Shown piece by piece: positions 40,709-51,897 of a stretch of 64,000 bases of DNA. The notes below the pieces were generated by a model. It was not told where the DNA came from. It did no database searches and saw only the letters and a list, made by a program, of their open reading frames with translations. Within the stretch, counting starts at the first letter, position 1, and each line of letters opens with the position of its first letter. This DNA comes from Guillardia theta CCMP2712. Lineage: Eukaryota > Cryptophyceae > Pyrenomonadales > Geminigeraceae. The stretch spans positions 1,206,793 through 1,270,792 of the forward strand of contig NW_005434670.1 in the NCBI RefSeq assembly GCF_000315625.1, given 5' to 3'. Position numbers and translations under genes: made by a program.

Positions 40709-43161
40709 TCATGCAGCGTCCTCAGGGTCGATGAATTCAGTTCGAACTTCCTCGATAGATTGTTTGATCATGTCCTGCAAGCTTGTGTCAAAGATTCTGC
40801 CTTCCTTCTCTCTCTCACCCCGCTCTTTCCTCTCATTTCTCTAGTCGATCCTCTCCCACAACTGTCCTTGCTCTCCTTGATTGCTCCACCATCCTTTTCC
40901 TTCCTTGTCTGCCTCCCCGCTCCCCTCTCTACAGCCTCCTCCTTCCTCCCCCCCTCACCACGTTGTCCTCCAGGACTTGAAGTCCAAATTCCTTCGAGAT
41001 CTGAAGGCAAAAGATTAGAGAATGCATTCCCCTCTCCCCTTGCCCCTTTCTAGTCTCCTCCCTTCCTCCATCTCTCCATCCTTTTCTTCTCTACTGCCGC
41101 CTTTCCTCTTCCTACCCGCTCCTTGCACATGCGGCGGGTAAGATTTGTGATTCCGTCTTTTTCCACAATGAGATCTCGGATGCATTGCTTGATCTTCGCC
41201 TGCTCGCTAGTCAATATTCATTTCTGTACCTCTGCAAGTCAAACCTTCAACTGCCCTTCCACTTCTTCGACATCTCCTTTGCCGTTCTGTTCGTCCTCCT
41301 TCTCCTCTTCCTTCTCCTCCTCCTCATCCTCTTTCCCTTTCTTCTTTTCGTCTTCCTCGCTTTTCTCATCCTCTGACTGTTTCTCAATTTGCTGCAAGAT
41401 GTCACGATGGAACATGTAGACATACAAAGATGGCAACCTCCTCTTCCTCTTCCTCTTCCTCCTCCGAGACTTTCTCCTCTTCGGAAGAGGATTCTTTTTG
41501 TTTCCTCTTGCCTGATGGAAGCGAAGTTTGAGCAGGAAGAGAAGTAGAACAAGTAGCAAGTAGCTCACGTTTCTTCTTACTCTCCTTGTCCTTCCTTTTT
41601 CTCTTCTTTTCTGATTCATCTTTCTCTTTGCTCTTTTCCTTTCGCTTGCTCTGCTGTGAAGTCACTCTGACGAGACGACGAGGATAAGAATGGGAAGGGA
41701 AGAGGGGAAGGGATGATAACAATGGGAGTGAGGAGTGATTCTTCACCTTCTTGCGCTTCTTAGTCTCACTTCTTTCCTCCTGCTCACGATAAAATCACGA
41801 CGATCATGAAAAGACGGAGAAGAACAAGGAGACAGACAAAGGGAAGGGGGGGGCGAGTAGGTAAGAGGGATCATCACCTCAGATCCATCGTCGATGATGT
41901 CATCTTCGGGTCTCTTCTTCTTCTTTCTCCTATTCCAACATTCAGTTCTTTCACTCCCTCCTCCTCCCCCCCCACTCTCCCTTCTCCCTCCTTCCTTTCC
42001 CACCCTCTCCCCTTCCCCCCTTCTCCCTCGATCCCTCGATCCCTCGCACTCCCCTTGCCCCCTGCCCCCTCCTCCCCCCCCCGGGTCCCTCAACCTTCCT
42101 GTCTCCCTCCCTCCCTCACATCTCTTCCTCCCTCTCACTTGCTCTCTGTGTCTTTTGGTTTGCTCTTCCTCTTCTTCGAATTCATCTTCGCCATCAGCGC
42201 CTCATACTCGGTCGTCACCCTATCAACTTGTCAATAGGCCTCTCTCGACCAATTCCCTCCCTCCCTCCTCCTCGTCCTCCTCGTCCTCCTCATGAAATTC
42301 GACCTCTCGTGATAGCGTGTGTGTAAGATCCCAGCTTTCTTCTGCATCTGTTCGTCCTCATGCTTCCTCAGGCGCCGCACGAGCATTCCCTGTGCTGCAC
42401 GTTAGTTTCGATCCTCCTCCTCTTCCTTGGTTCCATTTGCTCCTCCTCCTCTTCTCTAAATTCTTGCTTGTATCTTCCCTTTCGAACTGTTCTGCTGCCA
42501 TACTCGCGCTTCCCCCACATTCTTCTCTTCTCACCAAGCTCTTGTACTCTCCGATCACGATGTCCCTCACGCTGACCGAGTCCCACATGTTCTGTAGGGC
42601 GTCCAGGATGTTGTAGGCGCTCGCCAGGTCAACATCCTTCGCGTCTACGATCTTATGTAGCTTGTTCCTCATTGCAAGGGCTCCGCTCTCCTTCGCCTCC
42701 GGATCAGCATCGTTGCCTTCCTCTGAGTCGCTGGCCCCTCCCTTGTTGTTGTCACTGTCCTCTTCCATCTTATCCTCCTTGTCGTCGTTCTTCTCCACTG
42801 CATCATCGTCCGGGCGATCTACTTGCATCGCCTCATCATCCTTGACGTCCCCGGAATCTTCGTTCCCTTCCTGCCCCTCCTTCCTCATCTCCTCTTTACC
42901 ACCCTCCTCCCCTTCCTTCTCCTCCTCCCCTTCCTTCTCCTCCTCCCCTTCCTTTGCTTGCTTGGCTTCCTCCTCCTCCTCCTCCGCCTCCTTGTCCTTC
43001 ACCTCCTTGTCCTCCTCTACATCTTGTATGCTCTCTCTCTCACTCAGTGCATTTGAGGCGTCTCTGCCCATTCCGTCCTGTCGCTCCTCGGCAACGGGCA
43101 ATGAGGTCTCCTCCTGCAGTCTCGCTGCTGAGTTTGGCTCGTCTTCGTTCACGTCCGCCAT
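40709..43161 (-). CDS. Acidic nuclear protein with TFIIS-N-like and DEK C-terminal domains
   Basis: Multi-exon minus-strand gene from ATG 43161 to TGA 40709, converging on the second cyclase with only 127 bp between stops. The first exon (about 160 residues) is extremely Glu/Asp/Lys-rich. It then reads KLHKIVDAKDVDLASAYNIL and SVSVRDIVIGEYKSL. After an intron it continues GMLVRRLRKHEDEQMQKKA, which fits a TFIIS N-terminal (LW/TND-type) helical bundle. Middle exons encode Lys/Arg/Glu-rich stretches (NSKKRKSKPKD, RRKKKKRPEDDIIDDGSE, SKRKEKSKEKDESEKKRKRK), likely nuclear localisation signals. The last exons give AKIKQCIRDLIVEKDGITNL, TRRMCKERV, ISKEFGLQVLEDN and DMIKQSIEEVRTEFI, a good match in pattern to the DEK C-terminal DNA-binding fold. 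The likely role is chromatin or transcription. Exon borders in the low-complexity middle are approximate. Confidence 0.68.
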
Positions 43162-43756
43162 GGCAACTGAAGGCCAGCAGTCAGTCTCAAGCTTATCTTG
43201 CTAGCGTCTTGCGCTCCTTCACTTCTCCACTCCCTACAGTCGTTTGCGCACACTTGGATTTTGGCTGATCATTTCTCTACCTTGTGTCCTCAACCTTTCC
43301 TATCCTGTATGGTGATAGGCCTCTCTCATGTTTACACCTCTTGACGATTGACAACGTTCTCCTCCATCTCCACCTTGGCTCCACATCTCCTCTTCGTCAA
43401 GGTTTCTCTGTTCTTCTCTTCTCTCCGTCCTCCCCCTCCCCCTCCTCCCCTCTCCTCGCCCCTCGCATCGCTCGTTTTCTTTTTCTCCGCCTCGTGTACG
43501 GTATGAGGGCCGGGGATCCATGGCGCCAACGACTGTGGCGAAGCTACTCCGAGCAGTCGATGGAACAGGAGGAGGAGGTGGAGGAGGTGGAGGTGGAGGT
43601 GGAGGAGTAACGAGAGGCGAGGAGCATGCATGGTAGATATGAAGAAGAGAGGGGGAGGATGAGGAGGAGGAGACGGGAATGGAGCGAATTCGAACTCAAT
43701 CTTTGAAATTCTAGAAATTAGAGCAGAATGCCAGCCAATAGTCGTGTGAGCTGCAC
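43162..43756. other. Divergent intergenic region
   Basis: About 595 bp between the starts of two divergent genes. It is pyrimidine-rich to 43500, then purine-rich with GGAGGTGGAGG repeats near 43570-43610. No coding feature; probably both promoters. Confidence 0.45.
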
Positions 43757-46589
43757 ATGGTGAAGGTTTTGCTCCTGTTCCTGTCGACATGCTCGCTTGT
43801 CCATGTCCTCTTCATAGCTCAGAGAACAGCAAAGTTGCATCCTCCGGTCCTTCGCTTGCCCGTGCTCGTTGAGGTGCGGCTCCGTGGGGGTCAAGATGAA
43901 ACCGACTGGTGGAACTTTGAGGAGCGGACGTTACAGAGCGACAAGGAGGAAGGAGGAGCAGCAGACATGTGACTCGCTGCCTCTCTTGTCGCCTCGGAAC
44001 TGACTCTTGCTTTCAGCTTCCTTTCCGAATCGAAACCGCCGCAAGGGGATGTGTTCATCGCCTCTGCCCAGCCCGAGGAGGAGCAGGAAGGCAGCATGGA
44101 AGCAGCTCCTCACAGCGAGCAAGACGGGCTTGACGTTCAGTGTGCATGGATGACCTTCATCGACATGCTGCATCAGAGGAACCTTTGCCAAGAGATCGTG
44201 AGCTGGCAGCCGCATGACGCGCTAGGTAGTGAGGGGAACGTGGCGGGAGGAGCGCATCTCCGACGAGCGATCAAGGCTGCGAGGTCGAGGTACAAGAGGT
44301 TGCTCTCCCGACTGACTTGTCTCACAGCAACGCTTCAGTCTTCCGCATCTCACCCCACAAGTACCAGCTGGACTCAACCTGCCGTGTTCGTCTGAAGCGA
44401 AGGCTGCGGTACAAGCCGACGAGTGGTCAAGCTCGGTACCTCTCTTGCGTCAGGAGCGAGCTCAACAGGTTTCTCTTCCTCGAGCATGCAGACCTGCAGC
44501 TTTCCGAGCGCGTGCAGCTCGTCGGCAGGTGGGAGTTGAACATGGCGACGAGAGGGATGTTAAGCTCCCTCGACTTTCACCTCGTAGCCACCCAGGCAGA
44601 TGACACGTGAGAGTCGATGATTTCCTCCTCCTCATCCTCCTCCTTCTACTTCTTCTCATGCTGTCTGCAGCTTGTTCTGTGTGGAGGGAGGCCCGTGGGT
44701 CTTCTCCTCCTGTGAACTTCGAGCACCCGCAGCCATCGCCATGATCGTCGTCCGCAAGGGGAGGGCGAGCATGGTTCACTGCTCTGTGAGGGGGGAAGGT
44801 TCAGACAAGCCGATGGAGGATGGAGTAGTTTGCCGAGAGGATGTGAGCATGTGTATCTGTTGCTGGTCCCCTCCTCTATTTCTCTTCTCTTCCCCCCTCC
44901 TGCTTTTGTGAGTTGGGTCCTTCTTATCAGAGATGTTTTATCAGGCTGTTTTTGCTGCAGATTTCTGCACTTTTCGCTTCATCGGGATCGTCGAAGAGCA
45001 GGTCACGCCTCACTTCGAGGTGATGGGGGGTCGCCAAGAGGTGACCCTGGCATCAACGTCTGGCACAGTACTCTCGTGCTTCGATGTAAGCAGCACCTGC
45101 TTGCGCCTCCGCCACAACCACCACCTGCTCTTCTCCTTTCCACCCTTTCATTCCATCCTGATCTCTTACGTCCATCACAGAGGAGCAAGGCAAGAGTCCG
45201 ATCCTCCCTATTCCTTCAATGCGGTAACTGGTTGGCATTCTTGCGCTGCTTGTGAGGTGTGCACTGCAGGAATCGGAATCATCCTCGGGGACTTTGCACA
45301 AGTTTCGGTTTCTTCCTCCTCCTTTCACGAGATGGATGCCGCGTTTGAAGTCTACGAGGATAGGAAGGTAGAACCTCCTCCCTCTCCGTCCAGCACTCAC
45401 CTGTCGCAGGATTGTTTCCTCTCAGCTCGTCAAGTGAGCGTGTCGCGGGGAGTGCAAGAGATGTTGGTCAACGACACTGAATTCCAAGAGTACGAGTGGT
45501 TGTCTGATTGTCAACTGTGGCACTCCGACGATCGGCCTCCCCGTTTGGAGGAGCAGGACTGCAATGTGAGGGTTTGTAGTTTGTGATCCCGCGATTGTTT
45601 TGTTCTCCGTCATGTCTCCCTCTTCCAGGTTGGGTTCAAAGCGACCTACATCCACAAAGTGGAAGCGTGGTACGACAAGTTTCTGCAGCTCATCCTGGTT
45701 CCTGCTTCCCGCCTCCTTGGCTTTTGTTCATCTCACAACATTGCAGGATATGAGTAGAATTCGTGCGCACCCGCTTGCTAAGGTAATCCTGCTCCTTCTC
45801 TTTTTGTTTCCCCATAACCTCTTCCCCTACAATCTCTTCTCCTCCTCAACTTCACGTGTTGCTGCCTCTAAGATCCCTTTCTTTTCTTGTTTCTTTTCTT
45901 GTTGATTGTTTCTCCTATCCCTCTGTTGCCGCCATCCTGTCGACCCTGAAGGCCCCTCGCAGCCAAGATGGGAAAAGTTCCTGGAAAAGCATCCAGATTT
46001 CTTGAAGATCATGTCGTTTGACATGACGGAGGATGAAATCGATCAGCACATGTTCGTTTTTCTGTCTGTTCCTGCTGCTCTTTTGACTGAGAGCAGAATG
46101 GCGGAGTACCCGGAGTTCGAGAGGATCAAGGAGGAAATTGAGCGCAACGTCACTCAGCAGGAGCAGGAGCAGAGGAGCATCGTCTACAAGTAAGATTATC
46201 GCCCCCCTCTGTGTTGCTCGCTCTCATCCTCCAACAGCATCTTTCTCCCAACCCCGGGGCCTCCTGTACCTGGCGATATCGGACACTACGAGGTTGACCC
46301 AGAGAAGGAGATCCGATATGTGAGATCCTTGTCTTCTTTACTTCCTTCCCGCGCCCCCTCCCCCCTCCTCCTCTCCCTAATGACTGCGCAGGCTCTTCGT
46401 GCTAAGACTTACCTGGAGAGAGATCCGAGACTTGTGAGGTTTGTGATTGCTCGCTGGCTTCTACTCAGACTGCCACAGGCACCTCTCATTCCTCCATTTC
46501 CGGGTGTGGACGAGGATTACTTCCGTGAGGCATACAAGAAGCCGATTGAAGCAGAAGAGGACGCAGTTGCTAAAGCATTCAAGAGCGAT

Positions 46590-46624
<35 letters not shown>

Positions 46625-46661
46625 ATCAGTCCAAGATGCGAACACGATGCAAGATGAATGA
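43757..46661 (+). CDS. Secretory-pathway protein with right-handed beta-helix repeats, many exons
   Basis: Starts at ATG 43757 with a signal peptide or anchor (VKVLLLFLSTCSLVHVLFIA). Exon 1 ends near 43969 and joins FLSESKPPQGDVFIAS after a 61-nt intron. The middle contains spaced beta-strand repeats of the SHCBP1/pectin-lyase style: VEGGPWVFSSCELRAP, ASMVHCSVRGEG, MYFCTFRFIGI, TSGTVLSCFD, GIGIILGDFAQVSVSSSSF and RQVSVSRGVQEMLVNDTEF. Such folds bind or cleave polysaccharides or act as protein scaffolds; no catalytic motif is evident. Further exons continue to a C-terminal region (WEKFLEKHPDFLKIMSFDM, FLPTPGPPVPGDIGHYE, PLIPPFPGVDEDYF) ending in an Asp/Glu repeat and MQDE before TGA 46661. Introns are 40-150 nt. 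It may be two genes rather than one; I see no internal stop or start that forces a split. Several joins are uncertain. Confidence 0.5.
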
Positions 46662-46747
46662 AGGAATAATCAATCCATTAATCCACAAGGATTCAGTGAA
46701 TGAATTTAATCCTAGAGCCGAGTCTTCGCAATAATAATCTTCACCAT

Positions 46748-46945
46748 CTAGTGGAACACAACTGGGGGACCCTCCCAAGGAACGCCGTTCTTCCAGTAGT
46801 CGTAGGTGGAGTTCATCGGGGCGCAGCCGAACATGCCAGCAACAGCGCAGGGGGCATCAGGACCATCATCAGCGATGCCACCCCAGGCAGGAGGAGGACC
46901 GACGTCACCGGCGTGGTGGTGGGCCAAGAAGGCCTCCACTCCCAT
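46748..46945 (-). CDS. Small Gly/Pro/Ala-rich protein, 65 aa
   Basis: Minus-strand ORF from ATG 46945 to TAG 46748. It reads MGVEAFLAHHHAGDVGPPP, then AWGGIADDGPDAPCAVAGMF and ends YDYWKNGVPWEGPPVVFH. Codons strongly prefer G or C at the third position compared with neighbours, which suggests a real and well-expressed gene. It may be only the last exon: an acceptor-like TGCTGCAG stands just upstream of the ATG. I do not recognise the family. Confidence 0.45.
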   Translation of the reverse strand: MGVEAFLAHHHAGDVGPPPAWGGIADDGPDAPCAVAGMFGCAPMNSTYDYWKNGVPWEGPPVVFH

Positions 46946-47857
46946 AAGCTGCAGCACATGTCATTGTTGGATTTCGTAGATGCGATGAAGTTGAATACAT
47001 GCCAACCCGATCCAAGTTCAATTTTCTTTTTCATCAGTCAACAAGATCGATCAATTTCAAAGAACGAGAGATGTACTGAATACAACACTACTCACTGGAT
47101 GACCACATTTCAAGGCAGGTACAAATAATGGCATCAACAGACACCCAGATGAAATGGAACACAAAGCAAAAAAAAAAAGCACAAGAAATGATTTGAACAT
47201 CTTGTTTGAGTTTAAATGCACAAGATACTATCAACGATCATCACTGCAGCAACAGAATACTCCATGAAAAACCAGCTAACCCATCATGTCAACACACATA
47301 GCAAGACTTCTAAGAGTGACGGCCCATAATCAAGTAGTGAAACAAATGCCACAATCATGCTCTGCATTAATATCTCCCCTTCTTTCAACATATTATTTAC
47401 AGTCGCTCCTCAAACAAGTCGCAATCCGCTGCCATCTTACCTTTTGGAAGAACATTTCCCGTGCGAAGAGACGCGGCTCTTGGTTTTATACCATCTCAAT
47501 CTCGTACCCCCCCACCCCCTTTATCCCACATACTACCTACCCCATGGGGTAACCGAAGAGCCAAGAGTCAAGAGACAGGTACCAATCCGGATCGACAGAA
47601 CATTTTATGCATTATTTAAAGCTGCTCTTGGTACAATACTAAAATTATATAAAGTATGATTCCTACTCAGAGTAAGTCCGCGCAGGAGGAAACAATAATA
47701 GCCACAAGTTTTAAAAGCTTAGTTCAGTCTCCGGCTCAACTAAACTTGGCGCCCGGGTCATCTGGCCGGGCCGTTACTGAGGTTCGAGTCATCGGCCGGC
47801 CCGGGGGCGGTTGCCGGGCGGCCCGGAGAGGCGGACAGTGTGACGTACGCGTGCAAC
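46946..47857. other. Intergenic with TACCCC tract and GC island
   Basis: No gene seen. It includes a C-run tract at about 47505-47545 (TACCCCCCCACCCCC, TACCTACCCCATGGGGTA, partly palindromic) and a GC-rich island at about 47740-47840 (CTGGCCGGGCCGTTAC, CGGCCGGCCCGGGGGCGG). The island lies immediately upstream of the tRNA-binding protein gene and probably within its promoter. Confidence 0.5.
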
Positions 47858-49101
47858 ATGCTAGATCGTAGTGTTGCGATGGTTGACGGTATGATCGAGG
47901 AGCTTGAGGCTTTCCTGGGGGTATCGTCCAAGAATAATTGCGCCATGAAGGATGAGAAGAAGAAGAAGGTCGAGAAGGTGTGAGGTGATCGTAACGTCGT
48001 TCGCGGCTAATTGAGTTGTTAGGAACAAGCTAAACAACCTGACAAAGTAAAGGATGAGAAGAGAACAGAGAAAGGCATCGAAAACAAAAAGACAGACAGC
48101 AAACCTGATGAAAAGAAGAACAAAGCTGAGAAGCAAAACAAAGAGCCGAAAGCTGCTGGGGACACGAAGGCCGCACCTGCTTCAGAAGGCGAGCAGGTGA
48201 GATTATTTCACTTGTACGAATTATCATTGAAGTACACAAAATCCAGCCTGAATTCACCAAGCTTGAGCTCAAAGTTGGAGTTCTCACCAAGACATGGTTT
48301 CATCCAGATTCCGAAAAGCTTTACTGCGAAGAAATAGATGTTGGCGAGGTTTCACAGCTGTTATTTTCTTTATTTCTTTGACCAACCCATTTTGTACAGG
48401 AGGCACAGCGTCAGGTTGCGTCAGGGCTCAGGCATCATTTTTCTCTTGAGGAATTCTGTACGCATTTTGACACTGGAATACCCTATATTTCTGATCAGAA
48501 ACTATAAGGTCCGGGGAGGAAAGTTGTAGTCGTTACAAACCTAAAGGCAGCAAAAATGGCTGGATTCGAATCGCAAGGTTCGATCTTGTCGTGCCTTTCT
48601 ACAGCGAAGAAACTAATCACCTTTGAAATCAGGTATGGTGATGGCAAGCACCAGTCCTGATGGGAAGGTTGAGTTACTAGATCCTCCCCATGATGCAAAG
48701 GTTGCAGAAATTGGTTTTGATGTTCCAAACTCATGTCAACTTTTTCTAGGTTGGAGAGAGGATTTTCATAGAAGGATTGACAGGAGAGCCATTCAATCCT
48801 AATCAGGTCCAAAAGAAGAAAGTTTTGCAGGTACACTACTCCATGTCGCAATGACCTCATACTGAACTGCATTCCGCAGGCTGTTTTGCCAGATCTACAA
48901 ACAAATGACGATTGTGTTGCTTGCTGGCAGGTGACTACTTGTCCTGACATCTCGCTCCATTAATTCGTTGATTTATTTGATCGTAGGGCAAGCCATTCAT
49001 GACAAGTGCTGGCCCCATCAAGGTGATGTACTGCCGTACTTTCTATTTCGGATGACCGACATTCACAGGTTAAATCAAACAAGAAGTGTCCAATCGGTTG
49101 A
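47858..49101 (+). CDS. Arc1p/AIMP1-like tRNA-binding protein (EMAP II domain)
   Basis: Predicted cofactor of aminoacyl-tRNA synthetases that presents tRNA to a synthetase complex in the cytosol. Opening exons are 47858-47977, 48023-48196 and 48247-48348; at least five more short exons follow to TGA 49101. The N-terminal part is short and helical (MVDGMIEELEAFLGV), then a Lys/Glu-rich linker (residues about 35-95). The OB-fold tRNA-binding domain follows: LELKVGVLTKTWFHPDSEKL, YCEEIDVGE, RQVASGLRHHFSLEE, KVVVVTNLKAAKMAGFESQ, GMVMASTSPDGKVELLDPP. The EMAP II-specific C-terminal half follows: VGERIFIEGLTGEPFNPN, VLPDLQTNDDCVACW, GKPFMTSAGPIK. The order and spacing match AIMP1/p43 and the C-termini of plant and worm MetRS. 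No synthetase catalytic domain is present, so it is a free-standing Arc1p-type factor. Confidence 0.9.
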
Positions 49102-49276
49102 TTTATATTTCTTACAATGTCGTCCACAACCTCTTATTCCCCAAAATGGAACAATTAAAGCTGTTTTGTTTGTGTGACTGCGACTTATAAGCTTTTGCGA
49201 CAAAGTGATGTTCGAAAAAGGGAGCTTGGACTACAGTATCCGTTGCACTGCTTCAATCTGGTCCAAGACGTGCGCA

Positions 49277-49474
49277 TCAACCAATTGGTTGCATATAATA
49301 ATAAGGATCGTACGCTCCTGCTGCTGCACCCGCAGGTTCTGTGACAAAAGATCCTGAAGCCATGTACGAGGGATAATACTCATTTGGTGGCGGTAAAGCA
49401 GGGGCGTAAGGGTACGCAGGAGGAATTAGGGTAAAGTACATTTTAGGCCCCAGCCTCGTATCTGAGCCCTGCAT
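49277..49474 (-). CDS. Pro/Tyr-rich short ORF, possible terminal exon
   Basis: Minus-strand frame of 65 aa from ATG 49474, with YFTLIPPAYPYAPALPPP and AYDPYYYMQPIG. The Pro/Tyr/Ala composition resembles low-complexity tails of RNA-binding proteins. It converges on the tRNA-binding gene, whose stop is 176 bp away. No upstream exon could be joined. Weak call. Confidence 0.3.
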   Translation of the reverse strand: MQGSDTRLGPKMYFTLIPPAYPYAPALPPPNEYYPSYMASGSFVTEPAGAAAGAYDPYYYMQPIG

Positions 49475-50841
49475 TTAATCATCACTGTCGTACTCGAACA
49501 AAGCAAAAAGGTCACCCCGTCCCAAGAGAGGAAACAAGCTCAACAACTTCAAAAGATACCGAGAGTGGATTTTCAATCGAGAAGGAAATCAAGGCACCCT
49601 AAAATATAGGATAGAAATCATCTGATTGATATAAATATAAAACTACTTCGAATCATTTGCTGACCATGTTCGCACTTCTCACTCAACCGAAGATTGACAA
49701 CTGTTCTGATGTCCCTCATACAACTTTAAATCCAATCTCCTTTCATACCTCTGACTCTTCGAGTGAGTTTGTCACACTTGCTTAACCTAGTCATATGAAC
49801 GTTTTGACACGTCAATGGCAACAGGATTCATGAACAAACGTGGTGTTCTCTATCATCCACGCATTCCACTCGAATCACGGCGCTTCGCATTTTTGCTAGA
49901 TGCAACGGAATATAACGTCTGGATAACGGAAATTTTAAAAGACAGTTATAAGAACCATGTCAGTACGAATTATTTCAAAAGGCCCGGGGCGTCTAGCTAC
50001 ACGGCTGCCGAATCCCGCTACCAGAGCACCGTTCTTGTACCATCATTCTGTCACCAAAAGTGTTATAAATTTCTATACTTGACTAAACATTGAATAAATT
50101 TATTTTAAAAAATTATTAAAGATAAAATCTCAGTTGTATGATTCTTATGGTGGGGTGATTGAATGGGACGGTAGGGTAGTGTGGACATCGAAGGGTCCCC
50201 TCTTGTGTGAGAGTACCCCTCCATTTATGTCAACAATCGCCTGCTCATTGTTTTGGTGATGTTACCCTGGCGTCCATGGGGAAGGGTAAATCCCATCATT
50301 TGAGGGGGTAGGGGTGTTAATGAGGGGGTCAGAATTGAAGTCAAAAGCTCCACTCTGAATGGGTGGGGTACTGAGATCCTGAAATCAAAGACGGGTCGGG
50401 TACTGATTATGATTCAGGGTGGTGTGATGGGTGGCAAGGTACACTTCGTGGGGCGGGGGGTACAATTCTGGTTTTTGAAATTGCACCCCCTACTACCCTA
50501 TTACCCCACCCCCCTCAACATCGAAGCTAACTACTACCCCTCCCCAACATTCAGCCATTGCATTCAGCTCATTGATGCCGCAGGGAACAGGAGGGCAATG
50601 TATGCAGCGAACATGAAGTTCTCTGGATAGCATCGTGATGCTCAGGCAGTGCACGCAAAATTTGTAAGAATGTTGCGGGAATGACGAGGCGGAACGAGAA
50701 GATAATGCTTCAACCCCTTGATTGGCTGCATTACGACTGAACGGAATTTCAACTTGTAAAAACGGGCCCTTTCGTTTTCTACTCCAAAGCTAAGAATTAC
50801 AGCAATATCAGTCCGTGAAATAAAAGATTCCTGAGGAAGTC
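49475..50841. other. Intergenic with GGGGTA/TACCCC cluster (about 50145-50560)
   Basis: No gene seen. The last 700 bp before the next gene contain many G runs on the plus strand (TGAGGGGGTAGGGGTG, GGGTGGGGTACTG, GGCGGGGGGTAC) followed by C runs (CACCCCCTACTACCC, TTACCCCACCCCCC). Complementary runs could pair. The cluster parallels those near other genes in this window. Confidence 0.5.
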
Positions 50842-51897
50842 ATGGGAGCAGAAACATCAAAGCAAGGTTCGAAAATGGGCGTGGAAGCTCTAGGTTGTGT
50901 TGACTGCCTTTCAGCAAACCATGCGAAGGTAAGTCAAGAAGTCTTTTTTCCAAACCCTTACGCGTCTGCTTATTTTGCTTGCTCAGAATCGAGTGCCATC
51001 AACGTCCAGCCTTCTCTCGCGGTCTCCGGCACATTCCGGATTTTATTCCATGAGCTCCGACGATCTTAGATTTTCGGAAGGACAAAGCGGCAAAGAGACA
51101 AGAAGTTCACACGATCTTTCTACATACCAATCAGAGTTTTCTGAGCCAGAAAACACAGATCAGGTCAATGCTTGATCACACCGTATGTTTGTTTGACGAG
51201 ACTCACACGATTATTACAGCCTAGCAGATTGAAAGTCTATGATCACTCAGCCAGCAAAAAAACACATCAGGTGTTAGACAAAGCAGCTCTCAAGACTGAA
51301 AGTCTCTGTGTGCAACGATCAACACCTCATTTTGATTCTTTTTTCACTTGTTATGTGCATGCACTCAAAGAAAAAAAAACGTTGATCATTATCCTAAATT
51401 ACGGGACAGGATTTGCGGGAACAGCGAACACTGGATTCTGACGCTACTGACACTCTGCTAAAGGTAAGAGGAGTTTTTGAGGAAGCCTTCTTGTAAATCA
51501 GATTTTGCTTCTCTCTTCTTAAACCTTGGTGTCGACCCTCTCTTACCTCTTTTCTCCACTACACAGGAAATGGGTTGGTCGATCATCATTGTGCATGATG
51601 CGAAGGGCATTGGGTCATATCCATTCCAAAGGTGAGCCCGATGCATGATAAAGTTTGTTGATAATCACAAGTCTCCGCAGGCTATATACTGCGCCAGATG
51701 GAAAATGCTTTCAAAGTGATTCGCACGAAACTCCTTTCCGATTGTCTCATTCAATTTACGTAGGCCGTGAGAGCGCACTGACTTATCTTGGGATTCCGTT
51801 TCAGGTTTTGATTCGTCTTTATGGATCAGAGACTGTAGATAGTAACCCAGCTTTGCTGCAGGGAAATAGGGAGTCGTTTATTCGTTGGGAAGTCTGA
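50842..51897 (+). CDS. Predicted N-myristoylated protein, 6 exons, unknown function
   Basis: Starts MGAETSKQGSK, which fits the N-myristoylation consensus (Gly2, Ser6), so membrane attachment is likely. Cysteines in LGCVDCLSA could be palmitoylated. Exons join through short GT-AG introns: the first ends at about 50928, then NRVPSTSSLLSRSP (Ser-rich, disordered), PSRLKVYDHSASKK, RTLDSDATDTLLK, and EMGWSIIIVHDAKGIGSYPF. The last exon, LYTAPDGKCFQSDSHET to NRESFIRWEV, ends at TGA 51897. The C-terminal part looks like a compact alpha/beta domain, but I do not recognise it. Confidence 0.55.

Noticed and set aside
41743-42295. Plus-strand Ser/Pro/Leu-rich ORFs opposite the DEK-like gene
   Set aside because: They mirror the Lys/Glu-rich exons and polypyrimidine introns of the minus-strand gene and show no independent features.
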